Origin: Pseudomonas graminis
GTDB lineage: Bacteria; Pseudomonadota; Gammaproteobacteria; Pseudomonadales; Pseudomonadaceae
Assembly: GCF_004364335.1 (NCBI RefSeq)
Contig: NZ_SOCR01000010.1
Span: forward strand, 62,001-126,000
Reading direction: 5' to 3'
Length of the DNA: 64,000 bases
The notes under the pieces were generated by a model, which saw only the letters and a list, made by a program, of their open reading frames with translations, did not search any database and had not been told where the DNA came from. The position numbers and the translations under genes are program-made. How positions within the stretch are numbered: position 1 is the stretch's first letter; every line of letters begins with the position of its first letter. Positions 1 to 9,098 of this stretch are shown piece after piece.

Positions 1-18
1 TCGTGGCCTAAAATCCCT

Positions 19-45
19 GAAAGCGCGCGCCCGATGCGCGCTTTC
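19..45 (+). terminator. Strong hairpin upstream of ribH
   Basis: A perfect 10-bp inverted repeat (GAAAGCGCGC at 19-28, GCGCGCTTTC at 36-45) with a 7-nt loop sits in front of ribH. It is followed only by a weakly T-rich stretch, so it may be a terminator or processing hairpin after an upstream gene lying off the left edge. An in-frame TAA at 9-11 could be the end of that gene, but too little is visible to say. Confidence 0.5.
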
Positions 46-80
46 ATGCTCTTTAATACGAGAACACGAGACTCAGCCGA

Positions 81-557
81 ATGACCCTGAAGACCATCGA
101 AGGTACCTTCATCGCCCCCCAAGGTCGCTATGCCCTGGTGGTTGGCCGCTTCAACAGCTTCGTCGTCGAAAGCCTCGTCAGCGGCGCCGTTGATGCCCTG
201 GTTCGCCATGGCGTGAGCGAAAGCGACATCACCATCATCCGCGCACCGGGCGCGTTCGAAATCCCGCTGGTTGTGCAGAAGGTCGCTCAACGCAGCGAAT
301 TCGCCGCCATCATCGCGCTCGGCGCCGTCATTCGTGGCGGCACCCCGCACTTCGAATACGTCGCTGGCGAATGCACCAAGGGCCTGTCCCAGGTGTCCAT
401 GGAATTCGGCGTGCCGGTTGCATTCGGCGTACTGACCGTCGATTCCATCGAACAGGCGATCGAGCGTTCCGGCACCAAGGCCGGCAACAAAGGCGCTGAA
501 GCTGCATTGTCCGCCATCGAGATGGTCAGCCTGTTGGCGCAGTTGGAGGCCAAGTGA
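81..557 (+). CDS. ribH: 6,7-dimethyl-8-ribityllumazine synthase
   Basis: This is lumazine synthase. It condenses 5-amino-6-ribitylamino-uracil with dihydroxybutanone phosphate, the penultimate riboflavin step. The 158-residue length is normal for the family. Visible motifs are GRFN (residues 22-25), GAFEIP (57-62), GAVIRGGTPHFEYV with the likely catalytic His90, and the C-terminal TKAGNKGAEAA phosphate-site region. Its TGA overlaps the GTG start of nusB by 4 bp, so the two are probably translationally coupled at the head of the ribH-nusB-thiL-pgpA run. Confidence 0.97.
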   Translation: MTLKTIEGTFIAPQGRYALVVGRFNSFVVESLVSGAVDALVRHGVSESDITIIRAPGAFEIPLVVQKVAQRSEFAAIIALGAVIRGGTPHFEYVAGECTKGLSQVSMEFGVPVAFGVLTVDSIEQAIERSGTKAGNKGAEAALSAIEMVSLLAQLEAK

Positions 558-1054
558 TTAACGACGAAAGCGATCAGTTCAACCCGCGTGATCCACGTGC
601 GGCAGACGCTGGCAAGCCATCCAAAAGCGAAAAGCGTCGTGCGGCTCGCCAGATGGCCACTCAAGCCCTGTACCAGCGCCACATGGCGGGTCAGTCGCTG
701 AACGAGATCGAAGCGCAGTTCCGCGTCGACAACGACTTCACTTCCGTCGATGCCAGCTATTTCCACGACATCCTCCACGGCGTTCCGGCCAATCAGGACA
801 AGATCGACGCTGCGCTGGCGCCATGTCTGGACCTGACCATCGAAGAGCTGGATCCGGTTGAACTGGCGGTATTGCGCCTGTCGACCTGGGAACTGCTGGA
901 GCGCATCGACGTGCCGTACCGCGTGGTCATCAACGAAGGTATCGAGCTGGCGAAAGTCTACGGTTCGACCGACGGCCACAAGTTCGTCAATGGCGTGCTC
1001 GACAAGCTGGCTCCGCGTCTGCGCGAAGTCGAAGTGAAGGCGCACAAACGCTGA
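554..1054 (+). CDS. nusB: Transcription antitermination factor NusB
   Basis: NusB binds BoxA RNA with S10/NusE during rRNA transcription antitermination. The protein is 166 residues. It has an Asp/Ser-rich N-terminal tail of about 25 residues, then the arginine-rich helix (KRRAARQMATQALYQ), and the C-terminal KFVNGVLDKLAPRLR typical of NusB. The start is GTG at 554, overlapping the ribH stop codon (GTGA). It sits between riboflavin and thiamine genes as in other pseudomonads. Confidence 0.96.
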   Translation: MINDESDQFNPRDPRAADAGKPSKSEKRRAARQMATQALYQRHMAGQSLNEIEAQFRVDNDFTSVDASYFHDILHGVPANQDKIDAALAPCLDLTIEELDPVELAVLRLSTWELLERIDVPYRVVINEGIELAKVYGSTDGHKFVNGVLDKLAPRLREVEVKAHKR

Positions 1055-1091
1055 GGCTTCTGGGTTTCTCCAGAACCTGAGCGTCTCCGCC

Positions 1092-2057
1092 ATGGGCGAG
1101 TTCGAGCTGATCCGCAATTACTTTGCCGCTGCGCCCTGCGCGCAGCCCGGCGAAGGCGTTGCCTTGGGGATTGGCGACGACTGCGCCCTGTTGTCGGTGG
1201 TCGCTGGCCAACAACTCGCCATCTCCACCGACACGCTGGTCGCCGGGGTGCATTTCCCCGACGTCTGCGATCCTTTCCTGCTCGGCCAGCGCGCACTCGG
1301 CGTGTCGGCCAGCGACCTGGCTGCCATGGGCGCCAGTCCCCTCGCATTTACCCTTGCCCTGACCCTGCCGCAGGTTTCCGCCGACTGGCTGGAAGCGTTC
1401 GCCCGTGGTTTGAACGCCATGGCTCAAGGCTGCGGCCTGCGCCTGATCGGCGGCGACACGACGCGCGGGCCTTTGAGCCTGACCCTCACGGTCTTCGGCA
1501 CCGTCCCGACCGGGCAGGCCTTGACCCGAAGCGGCGCGCGGCCTGGGGATCTGTTGTGCGTGGGCGGCCCGCTCGGCGACGCGGCCGGGGCGCTGCCGTT
1601 GGTGTTGAACCAGCGCAGCACCGAGGCGTCTACCACTCAGGCCTTGCTGGCGAGTTACTGGTCGCCGCAGCCGCAATTCGCGCTGGGCATCGCATTACGC
1701 GGCAAGGCCAGCGCGGCGTTGGACATCTCCGACGGACTGCTCGCCGATTGCGGACATATCGCAACGGCTTCAGGCGTACGCTTGCTGGTAGAGCGCGAAA
1801 AAGTGCCGATGTCTGACGCGTTGCTGACGTTTTTCGGGCCTGACGCGGCGTTGAATGCCGCGCTCAGTGGAGGCGATGACTACAGACTGGCCTTCACGTT
1901 GCCGCCATCATGGCTGGCTGAGCTACAGGCCGCCGGCTTGCCTGTTTTCGTTCTGGGTCGGGTGGTCGAAGGCCACGGCGTGGTGCTGACTGACGCACTT
2001 GGGCAGGACGTCACCCCGTTGACTCGGGGCTATCAACATTTTCAGGAGACACGGTGA
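1092..2057 (+). CDS. thiL: Thiamine-monophosphate kinase
   Basis: ThiL phosphorylates thiamine monophosphate with ATP to give thiamine diphosphate. The 321-residue protein begins MGEFELIRNYF and carries GIGDDCALL and STDTLVAGVHF (Mg/ATP-binding aspartates), GGDTTRGP, and the late LDISDGLLAD motif, all characteristic of the PurM-like ThiL family. The last codon overlaps the GTG start of pgpA by 4 bp (GTGA). The product is the cofactor used by Dxs encoded a few kilobases away. Confidence 0.96.
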   Translation: MGEFELIRNYFAAAPCAQPGEGVALGIGDDCALLSVVAGQQLAISTDTLVAGVHFPDVCDPFLLGQRALGVSASDLAAMGASPLAFTLALTLPQVSADWLEAFARGLNAMAQGCGLRLIGGDTTRGPLSLTLTVFGTVPTGQALTRSGARPGDLLCVGGPLGDAAGALPLVLNQRSTEASTTQALLASYWSPQPQFALGIALRGKASAALDISDGLLADCGHIATASGVRLLVEREKVPMSDALLTFFGPDAALNAALSGGDDYRLAFTLPPSWLAELQAAGLPVFVLGRVVEGHGVVLTDALGQDVTPLTRGYQHFQETR

Positions 2058-2563
2058 CAGATCATCCTAATCAGGTCCCGGCGGAGAACGTTCCTCCGTC
2101 GGTGTGGACCAATCCGTGGCATTTCCTGGCCTTCGGTTTCGGCTCCGGCACATTGCCCAAAGCGCCCGGCACCTGGGGCTCAATGGTCGCTGTACCCTTT
2201 ATCCCGCTGTGGCAAATGCTGCCGGACTGGGGCTATTGGCTGATGCTCGGCCTGACCATGCTGTTCGGCTTCTGGCTGTGCGGTAAGGTGGCCGATGACC
2301 TGCGCGTTCACGACCATGAAGGCATCGTCTGGGACGAAATGGTCGGGATGTGGATCACCTTGTGGCTGGTGCCCGAGGGTTGGGTCTGGCTGCTGGTGGG
2401 CTTTTTGGTGTTCCGCTTTTTCGACATCCTCAAGCCCTGGCCCATTCACTGGATCGACAAGCATGTGCACGGCGGCGTCGGCATCATGCTTGATGATGTC
2501 CTGGCCGGTGTTTTCGCATGGCTGGCAATGCAGGGGCTGGTCTGGCTGTGGGCTGTCATGTAG
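2054..2563 (+). CDS. pgpA: Phosphatidylglycerophosphatase A
   Basis: PgpA dephosphorylates phosphatidylglycerophosphate to phosphatidylglycerol at the inner membrane. The 169-residue protein has the N-terminal FGFGSGTLPKAPGTWGS loop, hydrophobic segments, and the WDEMVGMWITL motif whose acidic residues are conserved in the family. GTG start coupled to the thiL stop. The downstream solute-binding gene begins 11 bp after the stop, so readthrough is likely. Confidence 0.95.
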   Translation: MTDHPNQVPAENVPPSVWTNPWHFLAFGFGSGTLPKAPGTWGSMVAVPFIPLWQMLPDWGYWLMLGLTMLFGFWLCGKVADDLRVHDHEGIVWDEMVGMWITLWLVPEGWVWLLVGFLVFRFFDILKPWPIHWIDKHVHGGVGIMLDDVLAGVFAWLAMQGLVWLWAVM

Positions 2564-2574
2564 GGGCGGCGCTC

Positions 2575-3366
2575 ATGAGGCGTTCAGGCGTGGGATGGCT
2601 GCTGGGTCTGGCGTTGCTGATAACCAGTGTCTGGGCGACCGCCGACGCAGCGCCCCCTGCGCCGATGTCCGACAAACCCACTGACATCCAGTTGGTGAGC
2701 GAACACTGGAACGGCTATACCGAAAACGACGGCAGTGGGCTGGGTTGGGATTTGATGCGCGAGATTTTTGAGCCGGCCGGCGTGAAGGTCGAGCAGCGCA
2801 TCGAGCCCTATACCCGCGCGGTCGGGCTGGTGCAGCGCGGCGAGGCTGATGCCTGGGTCGCTGCCTACAAAGATGAGGTCAAGGGCACGCTTTATTCGAA
2901 GTGGCACTACGACAATGACGAAATCTACACGCTGGGTCTGGCCTCGAAACCACTTCCAACCCTGCAGACTTTGGCCAATTATCGTCTGGCCTGGGTCCGC
3001 GGCTACGAGTTTCAGCACTATCTGCCCAACGTCACGCACTTCAACGAAGTCCCCCGGCGCGATCACATTCTGCCGATGCTCGAATACGGGCGTGCGGATT
3101 TGTACATCGACGCCAAGCCGGAGATGGATTTCATCCTCGCCCAAAGCAACGATCCCCAACGCTATCGACTGACGTACCTCACCGTCATCCCCTTGTACCT
3201 GAGCTTCGCAGACACCCCGCGAGGGCACGCGCTGCGGGATCTGTTTGATGTGCGGATGGGCGATCTCGTGCACAGCGGCAAGCTGCGGCCGATCTTTGCA
3301 CGCTGGAAGCACCCGTATCCGTTCGACACAGACGGTCGTCAGTCCGGTACTGATGCTGCCCACTGA
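2575..3366 (+). CDS. Periplasmic solute-binding protein (family 3 type)
   Basis: A 263-residue protein starting at ATG 2575 with a Sec signal peptide (residues 1-24, ending near ATADA). The mature part resembles amino-acid ABC transporter binding proteins: ELVSEHWNGYT-like opening, GLGWDLMREIFEPAGVKVE (ligand-domain helix) and RGEADAWVAAYKDE. No permease or ATPase gene is adjacent, so it may act as an orphan sensor/binding protein rather than part of a transporter. The ligand cannot be told from sequence. Confidence 0.8.
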   Translation: MRRSGVGWLLGLALLITSVWATADAAPPAPMSDKPTDIQLVSEHWNGYTENDGSGLGWDLMREIFEPAGVKVEQRIEPYTRAVGLVQRGEADAWVAAYKDEVKGTLYSKWHYDNDEIYTLGLASKPLPTLQTLANYRLAWVRGYEFQHYLPNVTHFNEVPRRDHILPMLEYGRADLYIDAKPEMDFILAQSNDPQRYRLTYLTVIPLYLSFADTPRGHALRDLFDVRMGDLVHSGKLRPIFARWKHPYPFDTDGRQSGTDAAH

Positions 3367-3472
3367 TCAAACTTGTTGATCTGATTGGCCGACAATTCAG
3401 CCTAAGCGTCTGTCGGAACCTGCTGTTACAATGTTGCGAATTTCCAGCCCTCATACTGATCAGGAGCACCCG

Positions 3473-4090
3473 GTGCCCGTCGTATTTGTCGCGGCTTCCA
3501 AGCTGCCTACCCCCTTTGCCACTTTCAAGATGAACGGCTTTCTCGAGCCGGAAAACGGCCGCGAGCATGTCGTACTGACCCTCGGCGATGTGTCAGATGG
3601 CGCCCCGGTGCTCGGTCGTGTGCATTCCGAATGCCTGACCGGTGATGCGCTGTTCAGTCAGCGCTGCGATTGCGGTTCCCAGCTTGAAGCGGCGTTGCGC
3701 GCCATCGCCGCCGAAGGACGTGGCGTGCTGTTGTATCTGCGCCAGGAAGGTCGCGGCATCGGCCTGATGAATAAGATTCGCGCATATGAATTGCAGGACG
3801 GCGGTGCGGACACCGTTGAGGCGAACGAGCGCCTGGGCTTTGCCGCTGACCAGCGCGATTACGGCATCTGCCTGCCGATGCTGGAGCATCTGGGCATCAA
3901 GTCCCTGCGTCTGATGACCAATAATCCGCGCAAGGTCAAAGCGCTGACCGACATGGGCATCACCGTCGCCGAGCGTGTGCCGCTGCACACCGGCCACAAT
4001 CCGCACAACAAGCTTTATCTGGCGACCAAGGCCGGCAAGCTGGGTCACATGATGGGCAACGAGCATCAGAGCGAAGCCGATCCGGCGTGA
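3473..4090 (+). CDS. ribA: GTP cyclohydrolase II
   Basis: RibA opens GTP to 2,5-diamino-6-ribosylamino-pyrimidinone phosphate and formate, the committed riboflavin step. The 205-residue size is typical of stand-alone RibA. The zinc site is SECLTGDALFSQRCDCGS (three Cys), followed by LRQEGRGIGLMNKIRAYELQ and TNNPRKVKAL. I chose the GTG at 3473 because it follows a Shine-Dalgarno-like AGGAG (3462-3466) and gives the family N-terminus; an upstream ATG at 3431 only adds a non-conserved tail. Confidence 0.95.
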   Translation: MPVVFVAASKLPTPFATFKMNGFLEPENGREHVVLTLGDVSDGAPVLGRVHSECLTGDALFSQRCDCGSQLEAALRAIAAEGRGVLLYLRQEGRGIGLMNKIRAYELQDGGADTVEANERLGFAADQRDYGICLPMLEHLGIKSLRLMTNNPRKVKALTDMGITVAERVPLHTGHNPHNKLYLATKAGKLGHMMGNEHQSEADPA

Positions 4091-4099
4091 TACCTGGCC

Positions 4100-4124
4100 G
4101 CCTGCGCCTTCGTCTGGCGCAGGC
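4100..4124 (+). terminator. GC-rich hairpin between ribA and the cobalamin-binding gene
   Basis: Perfect 9-bp stem (GCCTGCGCC 4100-4108, GGCGCAGGC 4116-4124) with a 7-nt loop, placed 10 bp after the ribA stop. There is no T-tract, so it may only attenuate transcription or stabilise the ribA mRNA end. Confidence 0.35.
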
Positions 4125-4136
4125 TGGACGCGCTTG

Positions 4137-4934
4137 ATGCGCCCGCTGATTGCCTGCCTGTTGTTGCTGATCGCCTTTCAGGCTGGCGCTGCCCAGAGGG
4201 TAGTCAGCTTCGCTCCCTCTTTGACTGAAATCGTTATCGAACTGGATGCCGCCGATCTGTTGGTCGGCGTGATCGACGGCGGCCCGCGCCCGGAACCGGT
4301 ATTGGGCCTGCCTTCGGTGGGTCGATACGGGCAGCTCGACATCGAGCGTCTGCTCAGTTTGCAGCCCGATCTGTTGTTGCTGTGGCCCGGTAGTGTCAGC
4401 GCGGCCCAGCGCGACCAACTCAAGCGCCTGAACATTCCCACCTACACCGCCGAGCCCCACACGCTGAACAAGCTGGCTGACCAGATCGAGCAAATTGGTG
4501 AACGCCTTGGCCGTGCGGATCGTGGGCGTCAAGTCGCGGCAGATTTTCGGCAGCGACTGGCCGCGTTGCGTGAGCGGTACCGGCGCGATGTCCCGCTGAC
4601 GGTGTTCTACCAAGTGTGGGACCCGCCGCTCTACACGGTAGGCGGCGGGCAGATCATCAGCGATGCACTGACCGTGTGCGGCGCACGCAACGTCTATGAC
4701 GACCTCAAACTGCCGGCGCCCCAGGTCAGTCTCGAGTCAGTGCTGCAGCGCGACCCGGACGTGATTCTCGCCAGCGACGCTGCGTTGTTGCCGGCATGGA
4801 AAACGTGGTCGCAGTTGAAGGCCGTGAAAGCCGGTCGCCTGATTGCCGTGCCCGATAAAGGCCTCGAACGAGCCAGTGGGCAAATGGTGGCGGCGGTGGC
4901 GAAGGTGTGCAGCATGATAGCGCCAGAGCGCTAG
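4137..4934 (+). CDS. Cobalamin-binding periplasmic protein, BtuF-like
   Basis: A 265-residue class III periplasmic binding protein with a signal peptide (residues 1-18, ending QAGAA). The opening QRVVSFAPSLTEIVIEL and the central DIERLLSLQPDLLLLW and QVWDPPLYTVGGGQIISD match BtuF/vitamin-B12 and siderophore binding proteins. It faces the BtuB-like receptor gene end to end (17 bp apart), which supports a role in corrinoid uptake. A TTG directly before the chosen ATG could also be read as the start. BtuC/BtuD are not in the window. Confidence 0.82.
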   Translation: MRPLIACLLLLIAFQAGAAQRVVSFAPSLTEIVIELDAADLLVGVIDGGPRPEPVLGLPSVGRYGQLDIERLLSLQPDLLLLWPGSVSAAQRDQLKRLNIPTYTAEPHTLNKLADQIEQIGERLGRADRGRQVAADFRQRLAALRERYRRDVPLTVFYQVWDPPLYTVGGGQIISDALTVCGARNVYDDLKLPAPQVSLESVLQRDPDVILASDAALLPAWKTWSQLKAVKAGRLIAVPDKGLERASGQMVAAVAKVCSMIAPER

Positions 4935-4951
4935 ATCAGGCGGCTGCAAAT

Positions 4952-6838
4952 CTACAGCGCCGGCGTCCAGGTCACGCCAAACATCCACGTCCGACCCTCT
5001 TCACGATAGCCGTAGTTGCTGCTCCCATCGAAGCTGTACAGCGTTCGGCTATAGCGCTTGTCCAGGGCGTTATCCAGCTTGAACTCGAGTCTTACTTCGT
5101 CGCTGGCTTTCCAGCTGCTGCGCAACCCGAACAGCGAATAGCCGCCAAAATGTTGGGTGTTGGCCTCGTCATTGTAGCTGTCGCTGACGGCCTGCCAGCT
5201 GGCGCCGACGCCGAGGCGATCAAACTGACGGTCGAGATCCAGGTTCAGGGTGCGCCGAGCGCGACGGTTGAGCGTGTGCCCGGTGTCACGGTCACGCGGG
5301 TCGATAACCGACGCGCCCAGCTTCCCGGTCCAGCCAAACAATCGCTGCTCAAGCGACCCTTCGAAACCGTTGATCCGTGCCGAACCGATATTTTCAGGGC
5401 GGAAGTCACTGTCGAGGGCGATGGCGTCCTGAAGGTCAGTGCGATAGAGCGAGGCCTCAAGACGAGCCGTGTCGCTCAGGCGACTGCGCCACTGCAGCTC
5501 GTAGCTTTTCGAATGCTCGGGCTTGAGATTCGGGTTGCTGAAGTCCGGGTAATACAGGTCATTGAACGTCGGCGCGCGGAAGCCTTCGCTGTAGGAAAGC
5601 AGCACATCGTTGGCGTTGTTGAGCGGCACGGTGAGCGTGCCGCTCCAGGTGTTCTGGCTGCCGAATTGTTCGTTCTGGTCGTGGCGCAGGCCCAGTTCGG
5701 TGGAGAAGTGCTCGCCTTTGAAGCGATGCTGAATGAACGCCGCGCGGTTCCAGCGGCTGTCCTCGTCGAACGCCGTGCTGCTGTTGACGCGGTCTTCGTA
5801 CCAGTCGCCACCCAGCATCAGGCTGTTGCGATCGTCCAGGGTCAGGTCGTTCTGCCAATTGAGCGAGTCGCGGTAGGTGTTGAACACGTAGTGATCGTCG
5901 CTCAGCTTATCCAGCGTCTTTTCGCGGTTCTCGCTGTGGCCCAGCTCCAGGCGGGTTTTCCAGGTCTGGTTGATGCGGGCGTCGACGTAGGTGCCCAGGC
6001 TGCTCAGGTCGAACTTGCTGTACTGCTTCTGACCCACGGTATTGAACGTGACCGGGTCGAACAGACCGAACGGGTTGTCGAACTCGGTCTTGCCCCGGTT
6101 ATCCAGCGCGTTGAAACCGACTTCCACGTCGTCGCTGAGCCAGTGGCTGAGGTTCAGGCTCAGGGATTTATTGCGGTAGGCGTCGTGATCGTCATCGCTG
6201 GCGAAGGACGGGCCGGTGCGGTCGATGCCTGCCGTTTCATCCAGGCTGGTGCTGAGGTTGAAATGCGTCTGCTGATCGCCGCCCGACACGCCGAGGCTCT
6301 GCTGCTGCGTGCCGCGACTGCCAAAACCCGTGTGCAGCCGAGCTTGCAGCCCTTGCTCGGCGCCCCGTCGGGTGAAGATCTGAATCACCCCGCCAATGGC
6401 GTCCGCACCGTAGATGACCGAGCGTGACCCGCGCAGCACTTCCACGCGCTCGATCTGCGCGACGTCGAGGTATTGCAGGTTGCTGTCCGCCGACGTGGCG
6501 TTAGCAATGCGCTGGCCATCGACCAACACCAGAGTCTGCGCGGCCTTGGTCCCGCGAATGAAAATCCCCGGCAGACTGCCCCGGCCACCGCTGGGCGCCA
6601 CTTGCACACCGGGCACGCGACTCAGCAGGTCAGTGACGCTGCCGGGTTGCAGCCGCTCGATGTCGGCGCGGGTGAACACGGTGTTCGCCGCGCTGCTGGC
6701 GTCACGCTGCTCGACCTGGCGATTGGCGCTGATCAGCAAGCTGTCCAGTTTCAAGGCGCTTTGGCGATCAGGCTGATCGGCAAAGGCCTGCGTGGCGGGG
6801 ATGAGGGAAATGGCGAGGGCGAAGCGGGAAATTGTCAT
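4952..6838 (-). CDS. btuB: TonB-dependent outer-membrane receptor, BtuB-like
   Basis: A 628-residue TonB-dependent receptor. The start at 6838 gives a signal peptide (MTISRFALAISL...FA), then a TonB-box-like LISANRQ, a plug domain (IERLQPGSVTDLLSRVPGVQ, GIFIRGT, LVDGQRIANAT, IERVEVLRGSRSVIYGADAI) and a 22-strand-type barrel ending in the aromatic terminus. Size and plug sequence fit vitamin B12 receptors. I looked for a cobalamin riboswitch in the ~190 bp upstream and could not identify one; that stretch holds a REPIN hairpin instead. Confidence 0.88.
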   Translation of the reverse strand: MTISRFALAISLIPATQAFADQPDRQSALKLDSLLISANRQVEQRDASSAANTVFTRADIERLQPGSVTDLLSRVPGVQVAPSGGRGSLPGIFIRGTKAAQTLVLVDGQRIANATSADSNLQYLDVAQIERVEVLRGSRSVIYGADAIGGVIQIFTRRGAEQGLQARLHTGFGSRGTQQQSLGVSGGDQQTHFNLSTSLDETAGIDRTGPSFASDDDHDAYRNKSLSLNLSHWLSDDVEVGFNALDNRGKTEFDNPFGLFDPVTFNTVGQKQYSKFDLSSLGTYVDARINQTWKTRLELGHSENREKTLDKLSDDHYVFNTYRDSLNWQNDLTLDDRNSLMLGGDWYEDRVNSSTAFDEDSRWNRAAFIQHRFKGEHFSTELGLRHDQNEQFGSQNTWSGTLTVPLNNANDVLLSYSEGFRAPTFNDLYYPDFSNPNLKPEHSKSYELQWRSRLSDTARLEASLYRTDLQDAIALDSDFRPENIGSARINGFEGSLEQRLFGWTGKLGASVIDPRDRDTGHTLNRRARRTLNLDLDRQFDRLGVGASWQAVSDSYNDEANTQHFGGYSLFGLRSSWKASDEVRLEFKLDNALDKRYSRTLYSFDGSSNYGYREEGRTWMFGVTWTPAL

Positions 6839-6923
6839 CGTATTGATCGCAAACCTGAAGAGCGCCACCCCGGTCACTCCCACCAGTCTGTGGTTGGCCG
6901 AGTCAGTTGGTTTGACAGGTCAC

Positions 6924-7010
6924 TGTAGGAGCGCACTTGCCCGCGAAAGCGATCTGTCTGTTGCAAGCGTCTCAACGGACAGATCGCAATCGCGGGCAAG
7001 GGGGAGCGCC
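6924..7010. repeat. REPIN (paired REP) between btuB and dxs
   Basis: Two inverted REP-like arms flank a short loop: GGAGCGCACTTGCCCGCGAA on the left and an imperfect complement near 6990-7008 on the right, each continued by GATCTGTC/GACAGATC. This is the common dispersed Pseudomonas REP doublet. It fills most of the btuB upstream region. Confidence 0.75.
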
Positions 7011-7033
7011 ACCGCGGTCACGACCACAAAAAA

Positions 7034-8923
7034 CTACATCTTCAGCAGGCGCTGACTGATCGACGCTTCGATCCCGGCAGCATCCAGGCCGCACTCAGCC
7101 AGCATCTGCGCCGGTTTGGCGTGTTCGACGTAAACGTCCGGCAGGCCCAGGTGCAGCACCGACTTGAGAATGTTCTCACGTGCCAGGAACTCGCTGACCG
7201 CCGCACCCGCGCCACCCATGACGGCGTTCTCTTCTATCGTCACGAGCAAGTCGTGGCTGCCGGCCATTTCGCGCACCAGTGCCTCGTCCAGCGGTTTGAC
7301 GAAGCGCATGTCGACCACGGTAGCGTCGAGCTTTGCCGCCACGATCAGCGCTTCGCTCAACTGCACGCCGAACACCAGCATCGCGACTTTGCTGCCTTGA
7401 CGACGAACCACACCCTTGCCGATTTCCAGCGGCTCAAGACTGCTCTCGATCACGGCACCGGGTCCATTACCGCGTGGATAACGCACGGCCGCAGGGCCTT
7501 TGAACAAGTGACCGGTGGTGAGCATCTTGCGCAGCTCGTTTTCATCGCTCGGCGTCATGACCAGCACGCCGGGGATGCAACGCAGGTAAGACAGATCGAA
7601 GCTGCCGGCGTGGGTCGGGCCGTCTTCGCCCACCAGCCCCGCGCGGTCGATGGCGAACAGCACGTCCAGATTCTGCACGGCGACGTCATGAATCAGCTGA
7701 TCGTAGCCGCGCTGAAGGAACGTCGAATAAATCGCCACGACCGGCTTGGCGCCTTCGCAGGCCATGCCCGCCGCCAACGTGACTGCGTGCTGCTCGGCAA
7801 TCGCGACGTCGAAATAGCGCTCCGGGAAACGTTCGCTGAACGCCACCAGATCCGAGCCTTCTTTCATGGCCGGCGTGATACCGACCAGGCGCTCGTCCGC
7901 GTCGGCCATGTCGCACAGCCACTGGCCGAACACGCCGGAATACTTCGGTCCGCCGGCTTTTTTGGGCACGACAGGGGCGTTCAGCGGGTCAAGCTTGGTG
8001 ATGGCGTGATAACCGATCGGGTCCACTTCAGCCGGGGCGAAGCCTTTGCCTTTCTTGGTGACCACGTGCAGGAACTGCGGCCCCTTGAGATCACGCATAT
8101 TGCGCAGGGTAGCGATCAGGATGGGCAGGTCGTGGCCGTCGATCGGGCCGATGTAGTTCCAGCCGAGTTCTTCGAAGAGCGTGCCGGGGACCAGCATGCC
8201 TTTGGCATATTCTTCGGTGCGGCGGGCGATTTCCCACGCGCCGGGCAGACGCGACAGCACTTTCTTGCTGCCTTCGCGCATGCTCGCGTAAGTGCGGCTT
8301 GAGAGGATTTTCGCCAGGTAGTTCGACAGCCCGCCAACGTTGCGCGAGATCGACATGTCGTTGTCGTTGAGGATCACCAGCATGTCGGCGTTGACTTCGG
8401 GCGCGTGGTTCAGCGCCTCGAAGGCCATGCCGGCGGTCAGTGCGCCGTCGCCGATCACGGCAATGGACTTGCGCTCACTGCCTTGCAGACGGGAGGCGAT
8501 CGCCATGCCCAGCGCGGCGCTGATGGAGGTGCTGGAGTGACCGACGCCAAAGGTGTCGTACTCGCTTTCGCTGCGACGCGGGAAAGCCGCCACACCGCCT
8601 TTCTGGCGCAGGGTCGACATCTGCTCGCGACGACCCGTGAGGATCTTGTGCGGGTACGCCTGATGACCGACGTCCCAGACCAGCCGGTCGTCAGGTGTGT
8701 CGAAGACGTAGTGCAAGGCCACGGTCAGTTCGATGACGCCGAGGCCGGCGCCGAAATGGCCGCCAGTCTGGCCAACGGTATAGAGCAGCTCCAGGCGCAG
8801 TTCGTCCGCCAGGGCTTCAAGCTCTGCTTCACCTAAGCGGCGCAGGCCGTCCGGCGTCACTGCCTTGTCGAGCAGCGGCGTGGACGGGCGCTCGCGGGGA
8901 ATCTCTTTGAACGTCGTGGGCAT
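7034..8923 (-). CDS. dxs: 1-deoxy-D-xylulose-5-phosphate synthase
   Basis: Dxs condenses pyruvate and glyceraldehyde-3-phosphate using thiamine diphosphate, the first step of the non-mevalonate isoprenoid pathway. The 629-residue protein has WDVGHQAYPHKILTGR, the ThDP motif GDGALTAGMAFEALN...NDNDMSIS, YIGPIDGHD, and the transketolase pyrimidine-domain AIAEQHAVTLAAGMA. It runs codirectionally after ispA and xseB, the normal Pseudomonas order xseB-ispA-dxs. Confidence 0.97.
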   Translation of the reverse strand: MPTTFKEIPRERPSTPLLDKAVTPDGLRRLGEAELEALADELRLELLYTVGQTGGHFGAGLGVIELTVALHYVFDTPDDRLVWDVGHQAYPHKILTGRREQMSTLRQKGGVAAFPRRSESEYDTFGVGHSSTSISAALGMAIASRLQGSERKSIAVIGDGALTAGMAFEALNHAPEVNADMLVILNDNDMSISRNVGGLSNYLAKILSSRTYASMREGSKKVLSRLPGAWEIARRTEEYAKGMLVPGTLFEELGWNYIGPIDGHDLPILIATLRNMRDLKGPQFLHVVTKKGKGFAPAEVDPIGYHAITKLDPLNAPVVPKKAGGPKYSGVFGQWLCDMADADERLVGITPAMKEGSDLVAFSERFPERYFDVAIAEQHAVTLAAGMACEGAKPVVAIYSTFLQRGYDQLIHDVAVQNLDVLFAIDRAGLVGEDGPTHAGSFDLSYLRCIPGVLVMTPSDENELRKMLTTGHLFKGPAAVRYPRGNGPGAVIESSLEPLEIGKGVVRRQGSKVAMLVFGVQLSEALIVAAKLDATVVDMRFVKPLDEALVREMAGSHDLLVTIEENAVMGGAGAAVSEFLARENILKSVLHLGLPDVYVEHAKPAQMLAECGLDAAGIEASISQRLLKM

Positions 8924-9098
8924 CAGGCGAATCGTTATAAGTAAAAGAGGCGGCAGTTTACCTGATGCATCGTCGGCTGCGCACGGTGTGCAGCAATGCG
9001 ATGTTCAGGCGACACGATTGCCGGCGAAATAGGGCGGCGGCAGCGAGGCTGTTTACGCCCAATAAGTGCTATGACCTGCACCAGGTTGCAGCGTTCGA

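Noticed and set aside
4952..6427. A 506-residue plus-strand frame opposite btuB
   Set aside because: It is the antisense shadow of the receptor gene: high-GC coding on the other strand, low-complexity Val/Ala/Glu-rich, with no start site or motif.
6840..6923. Cobalamin riboswitch upstream of btuB
   Set aside because: The minus strand was read for the B12-box and conserved loops and neither was found; only a REPIN is present.
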